The notes under the pieces: model-generated
What the model saw: the letters and a program-made list of their open reading frames with translations, nothing else
What the model was told of the DNA's origin: nothing
The model's database searches: none
Position numbers and translations under genes: made by a program
Source of the DNA: Paraglaciecola mesophila
GTDB lineage: Bacteria > Pseudomonadota > Gammaproteobacteria > Enterobacterales > Alteromonadaceae
Direction of reading: 5' to 3'
Assembly (NCBI RefSeq): GCF_009906955.1
Contig: NZ_CP047656.1
Coordinates: 2,975,001 to 3,039,000 of the forward strand
DNA: 64,000 nucleotides
Part shown: piece by piece, positions 43,123 to 56,149 of the stretch
Position numbering within the stretch: the stretch's first letter is position 1
Layout of the letters: every line of letters starts with the position of its first letter

Positions 43123-43141
43123 TCATCAACGGAACATTACC

Positions 43142-43957
43142 ATGCAAAGTTTGAAAGACAGAATCGAACAACTCGGTAAAACACTTGGCAAACAAAATAT
43201 TCCTAAATCTTATACCGACTACAAAACGGTAAGATTAGAACATGAAGCGTTAGCTAATCGAGATGTGCGTCAGTTACAAAAAGAAGGAAAGCGCAGTCGT
43301 ATTCAAACCTTGCACGGTCGTTCTGATCTGAATCCAAAATGGACATTCGATAACCTTATTGAAGACAGCGAAGATGTTAAAGAGGCTATCAGCATTGCCC
43401 ATTCGTTTATTGCAGCTCATGAAGATACAGCATGGCGAAAAAGCGGTTCACATATGATGATATTTTACGGCGATTATGGTCGTGGTAAATCACATACTGC
43501 TGGTGCTATTGCTCACGAACTTATTAATCAATATGAAATTACAGTCTTGTATCGACAACTTTCAACCTTATTAGAAATGCGATTTTTCTCGTACGATTAC
43601 AGCGCCACTGATAATGTAGGTGAGAAATTTCGCGAAATTAACCAGGAACTACTCGATGTTGATTTGCTGATACTCGATGAAGTATGTGTCAATGAATCTT
43701 CTCTTAAAAAGAATGCTCAAAGTTGGTTAGGTAATCTGCTCAGACAACGTCTTGCACACAATAAGAACTGTATTTTAATAACAAACCATAATTTAGCGCA
43801 GCTTGAGCAAGCCCTAGGGAGTTACTGCTTTGAGTCGATTAAAGAATACGACACCTATAAAGTGCGCTTTGAAGGGCCAAGCAGACGTAAAGAAATCATC
43901 CCCTCGCAAGTAGAGACTCAAAGAACGACAGGCTACCAACCTAATCAAGTTAAGTAA
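43142..43957 (+). CDS. dnaC: DnaC-like replicative helicase loader (AAA+ ATPase)
   Basis: The 271-residue AAA+ protein has Walker A GDYGRGKS (110-117), Walker B LLILDE (175-180), a sensor-1 ILITNHN and an arginine-rich C-terminus, as in DnaC/IstB-type loaders. It starts 19 bp after the dnaT-like gene; the pair corresponds to E. coli dnaTC, which lies far from oriC there. Here it ends 40 bp from the first GATC of oriC. It is expected to load DnaB. An IstB transposition role is unlikely because no IstA-type transposase is nearby. Confidence 0.85.
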   Translation: MQSLKDRIEQLGKTLGKQNIPKSYTDYKTVRLEHEALANRDVRQLQKEGKRSRIQTLHGRSDLNPKWTFDNLIEDSEDVKEAISIAHSFIAAHEDTAWRKSGSHMMIFYGDYGRGKSHTAGAIAHELINQYEITVLYRQLSTLLEMRFFSYDYSATDNVGEKFREINQELLDVDLLILDEVCVNESSLKKNAQSWLGNLLRQRLAHNKNCILITNHNLAQLEQALGSYCFESIKEYDTYKVRFEGPSRRKEIIPSQVETQRTTGYQPNQVK

Positions 43958-43995
43958 GTTAAACTATCTCTTAATCGGTATTAGCATGCAGCGAA

Positions 43996-44577
43996 GATCT
44001 TAAACAACTAGGATCTTTGCCATACTGATCTGCCAGCACGATCTTTTAACAACCAATTAAGTAAGCAATGTCTCCTCTAACTGACAATAAATAATCACGC
44101 TACAATCGCTTACAAGCCAATAAATCTCTGATTCAGTAATTAATTTAAAAAAAATGAAATTATTTTTTCATCTAGATCTACTGGTTATACACAAGATGAT
44201 CGAGGATCGAGATCCACTTAGGTAAAGTCAGGTATAATCATGATTGCAGGAAGCTCTTGGTGAATAAGATCACATTTTATACACAGCTAGATCAAAACTT
44301 ATCCTTTATTGTGCACAAGATCCTGCATAACTGCTGTATAGTCATTACATATCCACTTGATAATAATGACGGCAGATCTGCTTGTGGATAAGATCGCTAC
44401 TTACCCCCAAGCTATACACGTTAGATCAATGAATGATCACAACAAAAGTTTATTTGTAACTAACTGATATATATATAATTAGTAGGCTTACGCACAGATC
44501 TTACGATCACTAATAGTAATAACATTAAGTAAAGATCTAAATAGATCATATAAAGATTAAGCAAGATCGGTTCGATC
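43996..44577. other. oriC: Chromosomal replication origin oriC
   Basis: The 582 bp hold 21 GATC sites (about 2 expected), in three groups (43996-44043, 44175-44438, 44497-44577). Strong DnaA boxes are TTATACACA at 44185-44193 and 44277-44285 (plus) and TTATCCACA at 44383-44391 (minus); TTATCCTTT (44299) and CTATACACG (44412) are weaker. The likely unwinding element next to mnmG (44521-44577) reads on the minus strand GATCTTGCTTAAT, GATCTATTTAGAT and GATCTTTACTTAA, like the three 13-mers of E. coli oriC. Location upstream of mnmG is the gammaproteobacterial norm. No gene is present; a 85-codon frame at 44460-44717 is noise. Confidence 0.93.
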
Positions 44578-44669
44578 TTCTGACTGAATTTTAAGCATTT
44601 TAATTCAGTAAAATAACATATAGAATACGCGCCCCTTTTTTGGGATATACATGATTGAAGAGGTATGAA

Positions 44670-46571
44670 ATGTTTTATCAACAACAATTTGATGTCATCG
44701 TTGTAGGTGGTGGTCATGCAGGCACTGAAGCCGCGCTAGCAGCTGCGCGCATGGGTTCAAACACGCTGCTATTGACGCACAACATTGAAACCTTGGGTCA
44801 GATGTCATGTAATCCAGCAATTGGTGGGATCGGCAAAGGCCATTTGGTTAAAGAAATCGATGCTTTAGGTGGCAGCATGGCTACGGCCATCGATAAAGCC
44901 GGGATCCAATTTAGAACGCTTAATTCAAGCAAAGGCCCTGCTGTTCGTGCTACCCGTGCTCAAGCGGATAGATCCTTATATCGATCTGCCATACGCGACA
45001 TTGTTGAACATCAAGATAATCTGACTATTTTCCAACAGTCTTGCGATGACCTTATTGTTGAAAATGATCAAGTCACAGGTGTAGTAACACAAATGGGCCT
45101 TAAATTTCACGCTAGAAGCGTTGTAATTACCGTAGGCACGTTTTTAGGCGGCACCATACATATCGGTATGGAAAACTATAAAGGGGGCCGTGCTGGCGAT
45201 CCTCCTTCCATTGCTTTAGCCGATCGCTTACGCGCTTTACCATTTCGTGTATCACGTTTAAAAACAGGGACGCCGGCCCGCTTAGATGCAAGAACGCTCG
45301 ACTACAGCGTGATGCAAGAGCAATTGGGTGACAGCCCTACTCCGGTATTTTCATTTATGGGGAAAAATGAAGATCACCCAAGGCAAATAGCGTGTTATAT
45401 CACTCATACTAACAGTAAAACGCACGATATCATTCGTGGCGGGCTGGATCGTTCCCCTATGTACACAGGGGTTATTGAAGGGATTGGCCCACGTTATTGC
45501 CCATCGATAGAAGACAAGATTAATCGTTTTGCAGATAAAGATTCACACCAAATATTTGTTGAACCAGAAGGCTTGAACAGCATTGAAGTTTACCCAAATG
45601 GCATATCAACAAGTCTGCCGTTTGACGTTCAATATGAGTTAGTTCGTTCGATCAAAGGGTTTGAAAATGCACATATTATTCGTCCTGGTTATGCGATCGA
45701 ATATGATTTCTTTGATCCACGAGATCTAAAGCAAACCCTAGAAACAAAATTTATTAAAGGATTATTCTTTGCTGGCCAAATCAATGGTACTACTGGCTAC
45801 GAAGAAGCAGGCGCCCAAGGGTTAGTTGCAGGTGCGAATGCCTCACTGCAATGCCAAGGCAAGGATCCTTTGATCTTGCGTCGTGATGAAGCCTACATGG
45901 GCGTACTGATCGACGATCTCGCCACCATGGGTACAAAAGAACCTTATCGTATGTTTACCAGCCGCGCTGAATACCGTTTGTTGCTACGTGAAGATAACGC
46001 GGATATCAGATTAACCACCAAGGGACATGAGCTAGGTTTAGTCGACGAAGCTCGCTGGCAAGCCTTTAACCGCAAGCTAGAAGCGATCGAACTTGAACGT
46101 CAACGATTACGTGATACTTGGGTGCATCCAAAACATGTAGCTGCGGAGGTGTTAAACCCCCTATTAAAAAATGCGTTGAGTAAAGAAAATACCTTAGAGG
46201 ATTTGATTCGTCGTCCCGAAATGACCTATGAAACCTTGATGAAAGTAACGGACTTTGGACCAGGGATCGAAGATCCAAAAGCGGCAGAACAGGTAGAAAT
46301 ACAGATCAAATACGCTGGATATATTGAGCGTCAGCAAGAAGAGATCGCGAAATCCCGTAAGAATGAGAATACGTTGATCCCTGTTGACTTTGACTACAGC
46401 CAGATCTCTGGTCTGTCGAATGAAGTGGTTGCTAAATTGACTGATGCTAAGCCTGAAACCTTAGGCCTTGCCTCTCGTATATCGGGTATTACACCAGCTG
46501 CTATTTCTTTGCTGCTTGTATATTTGAAAAAGCATGGGTTGCTTAGAAAATCAGAGCGAAAATCAGCCTAA
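44670..46571 (+). CDS. mnmG: tRNA uridine-5-carboxymethylaminomethyl enzyme MnmG (GidA)
   Basis: The 633-residue FAD protein works with MnmE on tRNA U34. It has the dinucleotide-binding [28 protein letters not shown], the redox-active Cys region, the FAD-binding [13 protein letters not shown] and a C-terminal helical domain. The ATG at 44670 has GAGG upstream and matches the E. coli start (MFYxxxFDV); the frame extends to a TTG at 44655. Its promoter lies at the oriC edge and its transcription may affect initiation. Confidence 0.98.
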   Translation: MFYQQQFDVIVVGGGHAGTEAALAAARMGSNTLLLTHNIETLGQMSCNPAIGGIGKGHLVKEIDALGGSMATAIDKAGIQFRTLNSSKGPAVRATRAQADRSLYRSAIRDIVEHQDNLTIFQQSCDDLIVENDQVTGVVTQMGLKFHARSVVITVGTFLGGTIHIGMENYKGGRAGDPPSIALADRLRALPFRVSRLKTGTPARLDARTLDYSVMQEQLGDSPTPVFSFMGKNEDHPRQIACYITHTNSKTHDIIRGGLDRSPMYTGVIEGIGPRYCPSIEDKINRFADKDSHQIFVEPEGLNSIEVYPNGISTSLPFDVQYELVRSIKGFENAHIIRPGYAIEYDFFDPRDLKQTLETKFIKGLFFAGQINGTTGYEEAGAQGLVAGANASLQCQGKDPLILRRDEAYMGVLIDDLATMGTKEPYRMFTSRAEYRLLLREDNADIRLTTKGHELGLVDEARWQAFNRKLEAIELERQRLRDTWVHPKHVAAEVLNPLLKNALSKENTLEDLIRRPEMTYETLMKVTDFGPGIEDPKAAEQVEIQIKYAGYIERQQEEIAKSRKNENTLIPVDFDYSQISGLSNEVVAKLTDAKPETLGLASRISGITPAAISLLLVYLKKHGLLRKSERKSA

Positions 46572-47209
46572 TGACAGACAATTTCCACACGTTAAAGTTA
46601 AAATTGGAACAATACATAAGCCAGACAGATTTACAGGTTTCTGAGGAGCAAATCAGTAAATTAGTCGGGTTCGTGCAATTAATTCATAAATGGAACAAAG
46701 CGTATAACTTAACTTCGGTAAGGGATCCTGAGTCTATGTTGATAAAACATATAATGGATTCCATTGTCGTAGCGCCCCATTTACAGCAAAGCCACTATAT
46801 CGATGTGGGGACTGGACCTGGTCTACCGGGGATACCCCTTGCGATCATGTTGCCGCAAACACACTTCACTTTGCTTGATAGCCTAGGTAAGCGCGTCAGG
46901 TTTATGAAACAAGTCGCGTATGAACTTAAACTTGACAATATTCAGCCTGTGCAATCTAGAGTGGAAGAATTTACTAGTACTCATCAACTCAACGGCGTAC
47001 TCAGTCGCGCATTTGCCTCATTAAATGACATGTTATCTTGGTGCCAACATCTCATTGATAGCAAAGGAACATTCATCGCATTAAAAGGGCAATTACCTCA
47101 ACAAGAAATCGACGAATTGTCTGAGGGCTTTACTGTAACTGATATTATGGCGTTACATGTTCCTGAATTAGAGGGTGAGAGGCATCTAATAAAGATTGTT
47201 AAGTCATAA
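46571..47209 (+). CDS. rsmG: 16S rRNA m7G527 methyltransferase RsmG
   Basis: The 212-residue SAM-dependent enzyme methylates G527 of 16S rRNA. It has [22 protein letters not shown] (seen in segments), HIMDSI, and the SAM motif [15 protein letters not shown]. Its ATG shares a base with the mnmG stop (TAATG), so the two are coupled. Confidence 0.97.
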   Translation: MTDNFHTLKLKLEQYISQTDLQVSEEQISKLVGFVQLIHKWNKAYNLTSVRDPESMLIKHIMDSIVVAPHLQQSHYIDVGTGPGLPGIPLAIMLPQTHFTLLDSLGKRVRFMKQVAYELKLDNIQPVQSRVEEFTSTHQLNGVLSRAFASLNDMLSWCQHLIDSKGTFIALKGQLPQQEIDELSEGFTVTDIMALHVPELEGERHLIKIVKS

Positions 47210-47318
47210 ATGAACATTTCTTTTTAGCCTTAAAAGCATTATCTTCTGCAGATAATTTTTTTCTACGCTAGTTAGTTGAATGAAACGGATTAGCGTTAAA
47301 TAACTACGGAATACTATT

Positions 47319-48107
47319 TTGGGAAAAGTCATTGCCATTGCCAATCAAAAAGGTGGCGTCGGTAAAACTACTACTGCGGTAAATGTGGCTGCTTCTATGG
47401 CAGCAACGAAGCGTAAAGTCTTGTTGATCGACTTAGATCCCCAAGGTAACGCCACCATGGGTAGCGGTGTTGATAAATACGACGACCCCAATACCTGTTA
47501 TGAATTGTTGATTGAAGAAAAGCCCATTCAAGAAGTGGTGATCAAAGATACTTCTGGGAAATATGATTTAATTGCTGCAAATACCGACGTAACAGCAGCC
47601 GAAATTAAGCTAATGGAAGTTTTCGCCCGTGAGGTAAGATTGCGCAACGCATTGGCTCCTGTACGCAATTATTATGACTTTATCTTTATCGACTGCCCTC
47701 CTTCGTTAAACCAGTTAACTGTGAACGCAATGGCCGCAGCAGATTCAGTCCTTGTTCCTATGCAATGTGAGTATTACGCCTTAGAAGGCTTGACCGCGTT
47801 GATGGATACCATCAAAAAGCTTGCGTCGGTAGTCAATCCTGAATTAACAATTGAAGGGGTATTGCGCACCATGTACGATCCGCGTAATCGCCTTGCCAAT
47901 GATGTATCTGAACAGTTAAAGCGACATTTTGGCGAACAAGTATATCGTACTGTTATTCCGCGCAACGTACGCTTGGCTGAAGCGCCAAGTTTTGGTACTC
48001 CGGCTATGTACTATGATCGTTCATCAACTGGGTCAAAGGCGTATTTAGCCCTTGCAGGTGAGATATTACGTCGCAGTAAAAAAGAAAGCGTTGCTAAAGT
48101 TAGTTAA
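47319..48107 (+). CDS. parA: Chromosome partitioning ATPase ParA (Soj)
   Basis: The 262-residue Walker-type ATPase has the deviant Walker A KGGVGKTTT (about residue 11), DLDPQGNATMGSG and DCPPSL. Chromosomal type Ia-like architecture without an N-terminal HTH fits Soj. The start is TTG at 47319. With ParB and parS it positions the origin; parB starts 32 bp after its stop. Confidence 0.97.
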   Translation: MGKVIAIANQKGGVGKTTTAVNVAASMAATKRKVLLIDLDPQGNATMGSGVDKYDDPNTCYELLIEEKPIQEVVIKDTSGKYDLIAANTDVTAAEIKLMEVFAREVRLRNALAPVRNYYDFIFIDCPPSLNQLTVNAMAAADSVLVPMQCEYYALEGLTALMDTIKKLASVVNPELTIEGVLRTMYDPRNRLANDVSEQLKRHFGEQVYRTVIPRNVRLAEAPSFGTPAMYYDRSSTGSKAYLALAGEILRRSKKESVAKVS

Positions 48108-48139
48108 CTTAAATTAATACGGGTCGAATAGAGAAATAC

Positions 48140-49012
48140 ATGTCAGCGAAGAAACGTGGGTTAGGAAGAGGTTTAGATGCATTATTGGCTACAAGTCAAG
48201 CGTCGCGGAATGCACAGGGTAACCAGCCTGAGCAAAACGACAGTGAACTACAGCAATTAGCAGTCGAATTCCTCAAACCAGGAAAATACCAACCCCGTAA
48301 AGATATGTCTCCTGACGCGCTAGAAGAACTGGCATCTTCGATTCGCTCTCAAGGCGTTATTCAGCCAATTATCGTGCGCACAGTAGGGAATAATGAATTT
48401 GAGATTATTGCCGGTGAACGTCGTTGGCGTGCTTCTCAGTTAGCGGGTTTAGAAACCGTCCCTTGTTTGGTTAAAGATGTACCCGATGAGGCTGCGGTCG
48501 CTATCGCATTGATTGAAAACATTCAGCGTGAAGATCTTAACGCTATGGAAGAAGCTCAGGCGTTAGAGCGTCTGATGAGCGAGTTTGAATTAACCCATCA
48601 AGAAGTAGCTACGGCCGTAGGAAAATCACGTACCACTGTGACCAATTTAATGCGTCTCAATAATTTGCACGACGACGTTAAACTCTTATTAGAACACGGT
48701 GATATAGAAATGGGACACGCCAGAGCATTACTTGGCTTAGAAGGAGATGCTCAGTTAGAAGCTGCTCATATAGTGTCAGGTAAGGGATTAACCGTTAGAG
48801 ACACCGAGAATTTAGTACGTAAATTCCTCGAACCTGCCACGCCTAAAGAAGAAAAAAAGCTTGATCCAGATGTGGTGCGTTTACAAGATGAATTATCACA
48901 AAACCTAGGTGCTCCCGTGCAGATCGCACACAATGCAAAAGGTAAGGGTAAGCTTGTTATTAACTTTTCTAGTTTAGATCAATTAGACGGAATTTTGTTG
49001 CACATAAAGTAA
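48140..49012 (+). CDS. parB: Chromosome partitioning protein ParB (Spo0J)
   Basis: The 290-residue CTP-dependent DNA clamp has the N-terminal KRGLGRGLDALL peptide that contacts ParA, the CTPase motif GERRWRAS, NIQREDLNAMEEA (AL), a central HTH (TVTNLMRLNNLH) and a C-terminal dimerisation domain. Its two perfect parS targets lie in recF, 14-15 kb away. Confidence 0.98.
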   Translation: MSAKKRGLGRGLDALLATSQASRNAQGNQPEQNDSELQQLAVEFLKPGKYQPRKDMSPDALEELASSIRSQGVIQPIIVRTVGNNEFEIIAGERRWRASQLAGLETVPCLVKDVPDEAAVAIALIENIQREDLNAMEEAQALERLMSEFELTHQEVATAVGKSRTTVTNLMRLNNLHDDVKLLLEHGDIEMGHARALLGLEGDAQLEAAHIVSGKGLTVRDTENLVRKFLEPATPKEEKKLDPDVVRLQDELSQNLGAPVQIAHNAKGKGKLVINFSSLDQLDGILLHIK

Positions 49013-49113
49013 TGTTACAAATAGACAGTCGAAATACCCTTTTCAGTTGTAAATTCGTCGCAGATAAGTATACTTTCGGCGCTTTTGAAGGTATCAGCAA
49101 GTAGAGGAATAAG

Positions 49114-49503
49114 TTGATAGCGAGTTTAACCGCACCGGGTCGAGCGTTGGCGAAAAATATTTTTTATTGCCAAATGACTATTATCATCGCCCTAAGTGTA
49201 TTTTTTGCGGTAATTTATGGACAAAACTCGGCAATATCATCCCTGTTTGGTGGAGTAATATGCTTACTCCCAAACGTCATTTTTGCCTACTTTGCATTTA
49301 AATATGCCGGTGCGAGTAAGAACAAACTGGTTGTTCAGCAATTTAATAAAGGCTCAAAACTCAAATTCTTCGCCACAATCGTATTGTTTATCGTGGCATA
49401 TCAATGGAAAGGACTACAACCTTTACCCTTGATGTTGAGTTACGTTGTGACATTAGTCAGTCAATGGCCAGTAATAATTTTTTTAGGTCGCGTTAAACAG
49501 TAA
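49114..49503 (+). CDS. atpI: ATP synthase protein I
   Basis: The 129-residue hydrophobic protein has four membrane segments and the UncI/AtpI pattern, LFGGVICLLPNVIFAYFAFKY among them (named in part). It aids c-ring assembly or Mg2+ handling and is not essential. The start is TTG at 49114. It is first in the atp operon. Confidence 0.9.
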   Translation: MIASLTAPGRALAKNIFYCQMTIIIALSVFFAVIYGQNSAISSLFGGVICLLPNVIFAYFAFKYAGASKNKLVVQQFNKGSKLKFFATIVLFIVAYQWKGLQPLPLMLSYVVTLVSQWPVIIFLGRVKQ

Positions 49504-50361
<858 letters not shown>

Positions 50362-50408
50362 TTTTACAACGTTTTATTTTTTTAACATTAACTTAAACAC
50401 AAAGGTGA

Positions 50409-50663
<255 letters not shown>

Positions 50664-50702
50664 GCACCTAACTAGACAATAACGAATATAGGAGGAGCGG
50701 TT

Positions 50703-51173
50703 TTGAATATCAATGCCACTCTATTTGGCGAACTAATAGCATTTATATTCTTCGTGTGGTTCTGCATGAAGTTTGTATGGCCCCCAATCATGGGCGCTAT
50801 TGAAGAACGTCAAAAGAAAATTGCTGATGGTCTTGCTGCGTCTGAACGCGGTGAAAAAGATCTAGAACTAGCTCAAGCGAAAGCAACTGAGCAGTTGAAA
50901 GAGGCGAAAACTCAAGCAGCTGGAATTATCGAGCAGGCTAAGAAGCGTGGTTCTCAAATTGTTGATGAAGAAACGCAACGTGCCCACCAAGAGCGTGAAA
51001 ATATCATTGCTCAAGGTCATGCTGAAATCGAAGCTGAGCGTAACCGTGCAAAAGAAGATTTGCGTAAGCAAGTCGCAGCGTTAGCTGTTGCCGGTGCTGA
51101 GCGAATTCTTGAGCGTCAAATTGATGCTGCAGCGCAAAGTGACATAGTTGAAAAACTTGTCGCCGAGCTATAA
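50703..51173 (+). CDS. atpF: F0F1 ATP synthase subunit b
   Basis: The 156-residue stator subunit has one N-terminal membrane helix (about 5-25, with [14 protein letters not shown]) followed by a long charged coiled coil. It starts with TTG at 50703 preceded by AGGAGCGG, as expected for this operon. Length equals E. coli AtpF (156). Confidence 0.97.
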   Translation: MNINATLFGELIAFIFFVWFCMKFVWPPIMGAIEERQKKIADGLAASERGEKDLELAQAKATEQLKEAKTQAAGIIEQAKKRGSQIVDEETQRAHQERENIIAQGHAEIEAERNRAKEDLRKQVAALAVAGAERILERQIDAAAQSDIVEKLVAEL

Positions 51174-51187
51174 GGGGAATTTGAGCT

Positions 51188-51721
51188 ATGTCTGAATTGA
51201 CAACGATTGCTCGCCCTTACGCAAAAGCTGCGTTCGATTATGCGGTTGAGCAGAAAATTATCGCAGGCTGGCAAGAAATGCTGGTTTTCGCAGGTGAAGT
51301 AGCAAAAAATCCGGACATCAAAAACTTAATGTCTGGGGCCGTTGCGCCTGACACTCTTGCGGAAGTTTTTAACCAAATCTGTGGTGAACAACTTGACCAA
51401 CATGGTCAGAACCTGATTAAGGTTTTGGCTGAAAATAAACGTCTTCAAGCACTTCCTGAAATATCAGAGTTGTTTAACGAATTCAAAACTGAATTCGACA
51501 AAGAGATCGAAGCAGATGTTATTTCTGCTACCGAACTTAATGAAAAACAACAGGCTGATATCAGTGGAGCTCTTGAAAAGCGTCTTGCACGAAAAGTTAA
51601 GCTGAATTGTAGCGTCGACCCTACCCTGATCGCCGGAGTAAAAATTAAAGCCGGTGATACAGTGATTGATGGCTCGGTTAAAAGTAAATTAAACCGTCTC
51701 ACAGACGCGTTACAAGCATAA
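51188..51721 (+). CDS. atpH: F0F1 ATP synthase subunit delta
   Basis: The 177-residue stator protein (177 in E. coli) starts [17 protein letters not shown], the family hallmark, and ends with the [21 protein letters not shown] motif. It links subunit b to the alpha3beta3 head. Confidence 0.98.
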   Translation: MSELTTIARPYAKAAFDYAVEQKIIAGWQEMLVFAGEVAKNPDIKNLMSGAVAPDTLAEVFNQICGEQLDQHGQNLIKVLAENKRLQALPEISELFNEFKTEFDKEIEADVISATELNEKQQADISGALEKRLARKVKLNCSVDPTLIAGVKIKAGDTVIDGSVKSKLNRLTDALQA

Positions 51722-51734
51722 CGGGGAAAAGAGC

Positions 51735-53276
51735 ATGCAACTGAATTCCACTGAAATTGCAGAACTGATCAAACAGCGAATTGAACAGTTTGAAGTAGTA
51801 AGTGAAGCTCGTAACGAAGGAACTATCGTTGGTGTAACTGACGGTATTATCCGTATTCATGGCCTTGCAGATGTAATGCAAGGTGAAATGATTGAGCTTC
51901 CTGGTAATCGCTACGCTATCGCATTGAACCTAGAGCGTGACTCTGTAGGTGCGGTTGTTATGGGCCCTTACGCTGACCTTCAAGAAGGCGCAAAGGTAAC
52001 TTCATCAGGTCGTATCCTTGAAGTACCAGTTGGTCGTGGTTTGCTAGGTCGTGTTGTTAACACACTTGGCGCACCGATCGATGGTAAAGGTGCAATTGAC
52101 GCTGATGGTTTTGAGCCTGTAGAAAAAATTGCCCCTGGCGTTATCGAACGTCAGTCGGTTGATCAGCCTATTCAAACTGGTTATAAATCAGTCGATGCCA
52201 TGATCCCAGTAGGTCGTGGACAACGTGAATTGGTTATCGGTGACCGTCAAACAGGTAAAACTGCTTTGGCCATTGATGCGATCATCAACCAGAAAGATTC
52301 TGGCGTTAAATGTGTTTACGTAGCGGTTGGCCAAAAGGCTTCAACTATCGCTAATGTAGTACGTAAGCTTGAAGAGCACGGTGCAATGGCTCATACCATT
52401 GTTGTTGCGGCATCAGCTTCTGAATCAGCAGCATTGCAATACCTTGCTCCTTATTCTGGTTGTACTATGGGTGAATACTTCCGTGACCGCGGTGAAGATG
52501 CGTTGATCGTATACGATGACCTATCTAAGCAAGCTGTTGCGTATCGTCAAATTTCACTATTACTACGTCGTCCGCCGGGTCGCGAAGCATACCCTGGTGA
52601 CGTTTTCTACTTGCACTCGCGTCTTCTAGAGCGTGCAGCACGTGTTAACGAAAACTACGTAGAGAATTTCACCAAGGGTGAAGTAAAAGGTAAAACAGGC
52701 TCTTTGACTGCATTACCGATTATCGAAACTCAAGCAGGTGACGTATCAGCATTCGTACCTACCAACGTAATCTCAATTACCGATGGTCAGATTTTCTTGG
52801 AAACTGACTTGTTTAACTCAGGTATTCGTCCTGCGGTTAACGCGGGTATTTCAGTATCACGTGTTGGTGGTGCAGCCCAGACTAAAATCGTTAAGAAGTT
52901 AGGTGGTGGTATCCGTCTAGCACTTGCTCAGTACCGTGAATTGGCAGCTTTCTCTCAATTTGCATCTGACCTTGACGAAGCGACTCGTGCTCAATTAGAG
53001 CATGGTGAGCGTGTTATGGAATTAATGAAGCAGAACCAATATGCACCACTTTCAGTGGCTGATATGTCTGTTTCATTGTTCGCTGTTGAAAAAGGTTACT
53101 TGAAAGACGTTGAGCTAGACAAGATCTTAGATTTTGAAGCTGCGTTGCACTCGTACATGAACAGCGAATACGCAGAGCTGATTAAAACTATCAATGAGAC
53201 AGGTAATTTCAACGGTGAAATTGAAGCCACGTTAGCTGAAGCTTTAGAGAAATTTAAAGCGACACAAACTTGGTAG
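51735..53276 (+). CDS. atpA: F0F1 ATP synthase subunit alpha
   Basis: The 513-residue subunit (513 in E. coli) has the P-loop GDRQTGKTA, the regulatory nucleotide site, the arginine finger in [14 protein letters not shown] and the alpha/beta signature PAVNAGIS. The ATG has GGGGAAA upstream. Confidence 0.99.
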   Translation: MQLNSTEIAELIKQRIEQFEVVSEARNEGTIVGVTDGIIRIHGLADVMQGEMIELPGNRYAIALNLERDSVGAVVMGPYADLQEGAKVTSSGRILEVPVGRGLLGRVVNTLGAPIDGKGAIDADGFEPVEKIAPGVIERQSVDQPIQTGYKSVDAMIPVGRGQRELVIGDRQTGKTALAIDAIINQKDSGVKCVYVAVGQKASTIANVVRKLEEHGAMAHTIVVAASASESAALQYLAPYSGCTMGEYFRDRGEDALIVYDDLSKQAVAYRQISLLLRRPPGREAYPGDVFYLHSRLLERAARVNENYVENFTKGEVKGKTGSLTALPIIETQAGDVSAFVPTNVISITDGQIFLETDLFNSGIRPAVNAGISVSRVGGAAQTKIVKKLGGGIRLALAQYRELAAFSQFASDLDEATRAQLEHGERVMELMKQNQYAPLSVADMSVSLFAVEKGYLKDVELDKILDFEAALHSYMNSEYAELIKTINETGNFNGEIEATLAEALEKFKATQTW

Positions 53277-53331
53277 TCAATGGCACTGCCTTTACTGGCA
53301 GTGCATTCGTTGAATAATCGGAGATAGATTT

Positions 53332-54192
53332 ATGGCTAGCGGTAAAGAGATAAAAGGTAAGATCGGGAGTATTAAAAATACTCAGAAAATCACCAGTGCG
53401 ATGGAGATGGTTGCTGCGTCTAAAATGAAAAAGGCGCAAGACCGTATGACTGCAAGTCGTCCATACGCTGAGAATATTCGAAACGTGATCGGTCACCTGG
53501 CTAACGCTAACCTTGAATATCGCCATCCTTATTTAGAAGACCGTGAAGTTAAACGTGTCGGCTATATCGTTATCTCAACTGACCGTGGTTTGTGTGGTGG
53601 TTTGAACACCAACGAATTTAAAAAGGTCACGAAAGATGCGAAGAAATGGCAAGAACAAGGTGTAGAAGTTGATTTTGCAGCTTTAGGTGCTAAATCTTGT
53701 GCGTTCTTTAATCGTTTCGGCGGCAATATGTTGGCTGCTGAATCAGGCCTTGGTGATGCACCAAGTGTGAAAGACGTGATTGGTTTAGTACGTATTATGC
53801 TTAACGCCTTCAACGAAGGTAAAATCGACCGCCTGTATTTGGTGTTTAATAAGTTTGTTAACACCATGGCTCAAGAGCCACTGATCGATCAATTGTTACC
53901 TTTGCCTAAATCTGAAGATAAAGCATTAAAGCACCGCTGGGATTACATCTACGAACCTGATCCAAAACCCATTTTGGATACGCTATTGGTTCGTTACATT
54001 GAATCTCAGGTTTATCAAGGCGTAGTAGAAAATGCTGCGTCCGAGCAAGCAGCTCGTATGGTCGCGATGAAAGCGGCCACAGATAACGCAGGTGACTTAA
54101 TTGATGACTTACAACTGATATACAACAAAGCTCGTCAAGCAGCAATCACACAGGAAATCAGTGAGATTGTAAGCGGCGCGGCAGCGGTGTAG
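53332..54192 (+). CDS. atpG: F0F1 ATP synthase subunit gamma
   Basis: The 286-residue central stalk begins with the amphipathic [20 protein letters not shown] and ends with [19 protein letters not shown], the two long helices that form the rotor shaft. Confidence 0.98.
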   Translation: MASGKEIKGKIGSIKNTQKITSAMEMVAASKMKKAQDRMTASRPYAENIRNVIGHLANANLEYRHPYLEDREVKRVGYIVISTDRGLCGGLNTNEFKKVTKDAKKWQEQGVEVDFAALGAKSCAFFNRFGGNMLAAESGLGDAPSVKDVIGLVRIMLNAFNEGKIDRLYLVFNKFVNTMAQEPLIDQLLPLPKSEDKALKHRWDYIYEPDPKPILDTLLVRYIESQVYQGVVENAASEQAARMVAMKAATDNAGDLIDDLQLIYNKARQAAITQEISEIVSGAAAV

Positions 54193-54205
54193 GCAAAGGT
54201 TTTAG

Positions 54206-55609
<1,404 letters not shown>

Positions 55610-55652
55610 GCGTGTCTTCGGATACGTTTAACTTTTTTTGATAGGAGGGTAC

Positions 55653-56066
55653 ATGGCAATGACAATTCAACTGGATGTAGTAAGCGCAGAAGACAGTATT
55701 TTTTCTGGATTAGTACAGAGTATTCAAGTCACTGGCAGTGAAGGTGAACTTGGTGTTCAGTACGGTCATGCTCCTTTGCTGACTACTATAAAAGCTGGAA
55801 TGGTTAATGTGGTTAAGCAGTTCGGCGAAGAAGAATTGATCTATGTTGCTGGTGGTGTACTCGAAGTACAGCCCGGTCATATATCAGTACTTGCGGACAC
55901 TGCGCTTCGAGCCAGCGACTTAGATGAGCAAGCCGTTCTAGAGGCGAAAAAACGCCTTGAGGAAAATATTGCAAATCCTAGCTCTGATTTCGAGTATGCA
56001 GAAGCAGCTGCAGAGCTTGCCGAAACCATCGCGCAGCTACGATTGATTCAAAAGCTACGCAAATAA
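55653..56066 (+). CDS. atpC: F0F1 ATP synthase subunit epsilon
   Basis: The 137-residue subunit starts [19 protein letters not shown] as in E. coli. The frame opens at 55638, but the ATG at 55653 follows AGGAGG at 4 bases. It has the N-terminal beta-barrel and the C-terminal helical hairpin that inhibits hydrolysis. It is the last gene of the atp operon. Confidence 0.97.
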   Translation: MAMTIQLDVVSAEDSIFSGLVQSIQVTGSEGELGVQYGHAPLLTTIKAGMVNVVKQFGEEELIYVAGGVLEVQPGHISVLADTALRASDLDEQAVLEAKKRLEENIANPSSDFEYAEAAAELAETIAQLRLIQKLRK

Positions 56067-56078
56067 TTGGAATAGAAA

Positions 56079-56094
56079 TGTTTCATGTGAAACC
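56079..56094 (+). other. Degenerate parS-like site after atpC
   Basis: TGTTTCATGTGAAACC differs from the parS consensus at 2 of 16 positions (T for C in the centre and C for the last A). It overlaps the left arm of the atpC terminator. ParB binding is possible but weaker than at the two recF sites. Confidence 0.4.
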
Positions 56095-56116
56095 CGGCTA
56101 TAAGCCGGGTTTTTTG
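56091..56116 (+). terminator. Terminator of the atp operon
   Basis: AACCCGGCT-ATA-AGCCGGGTT followed by TTTT lies 24 bp after the atpC stop. Confidence 0.93.
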
Positions 56117-56149
56117 TATCTGCACGTTCAAGAAAAGCGATAACGATTA

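Noticed and set aside
43142..43957. IstB-type transposition ATPase
   Set aside because: The AAA+ motifs would fit IstB, but there is no IstA transposase or insertion-sequence ends, and the preceding gene carries a DnaT-like domain, so DnaC-like loader is preferred.
44460..44717. An 85-codon leftward frame across the oriC edge and the mnmG start
   Set aside because: It lies over the DUE-like repeats and the beginning of mnmG on the other strand, with hydrophobic low-complexity content and no homologous motif.
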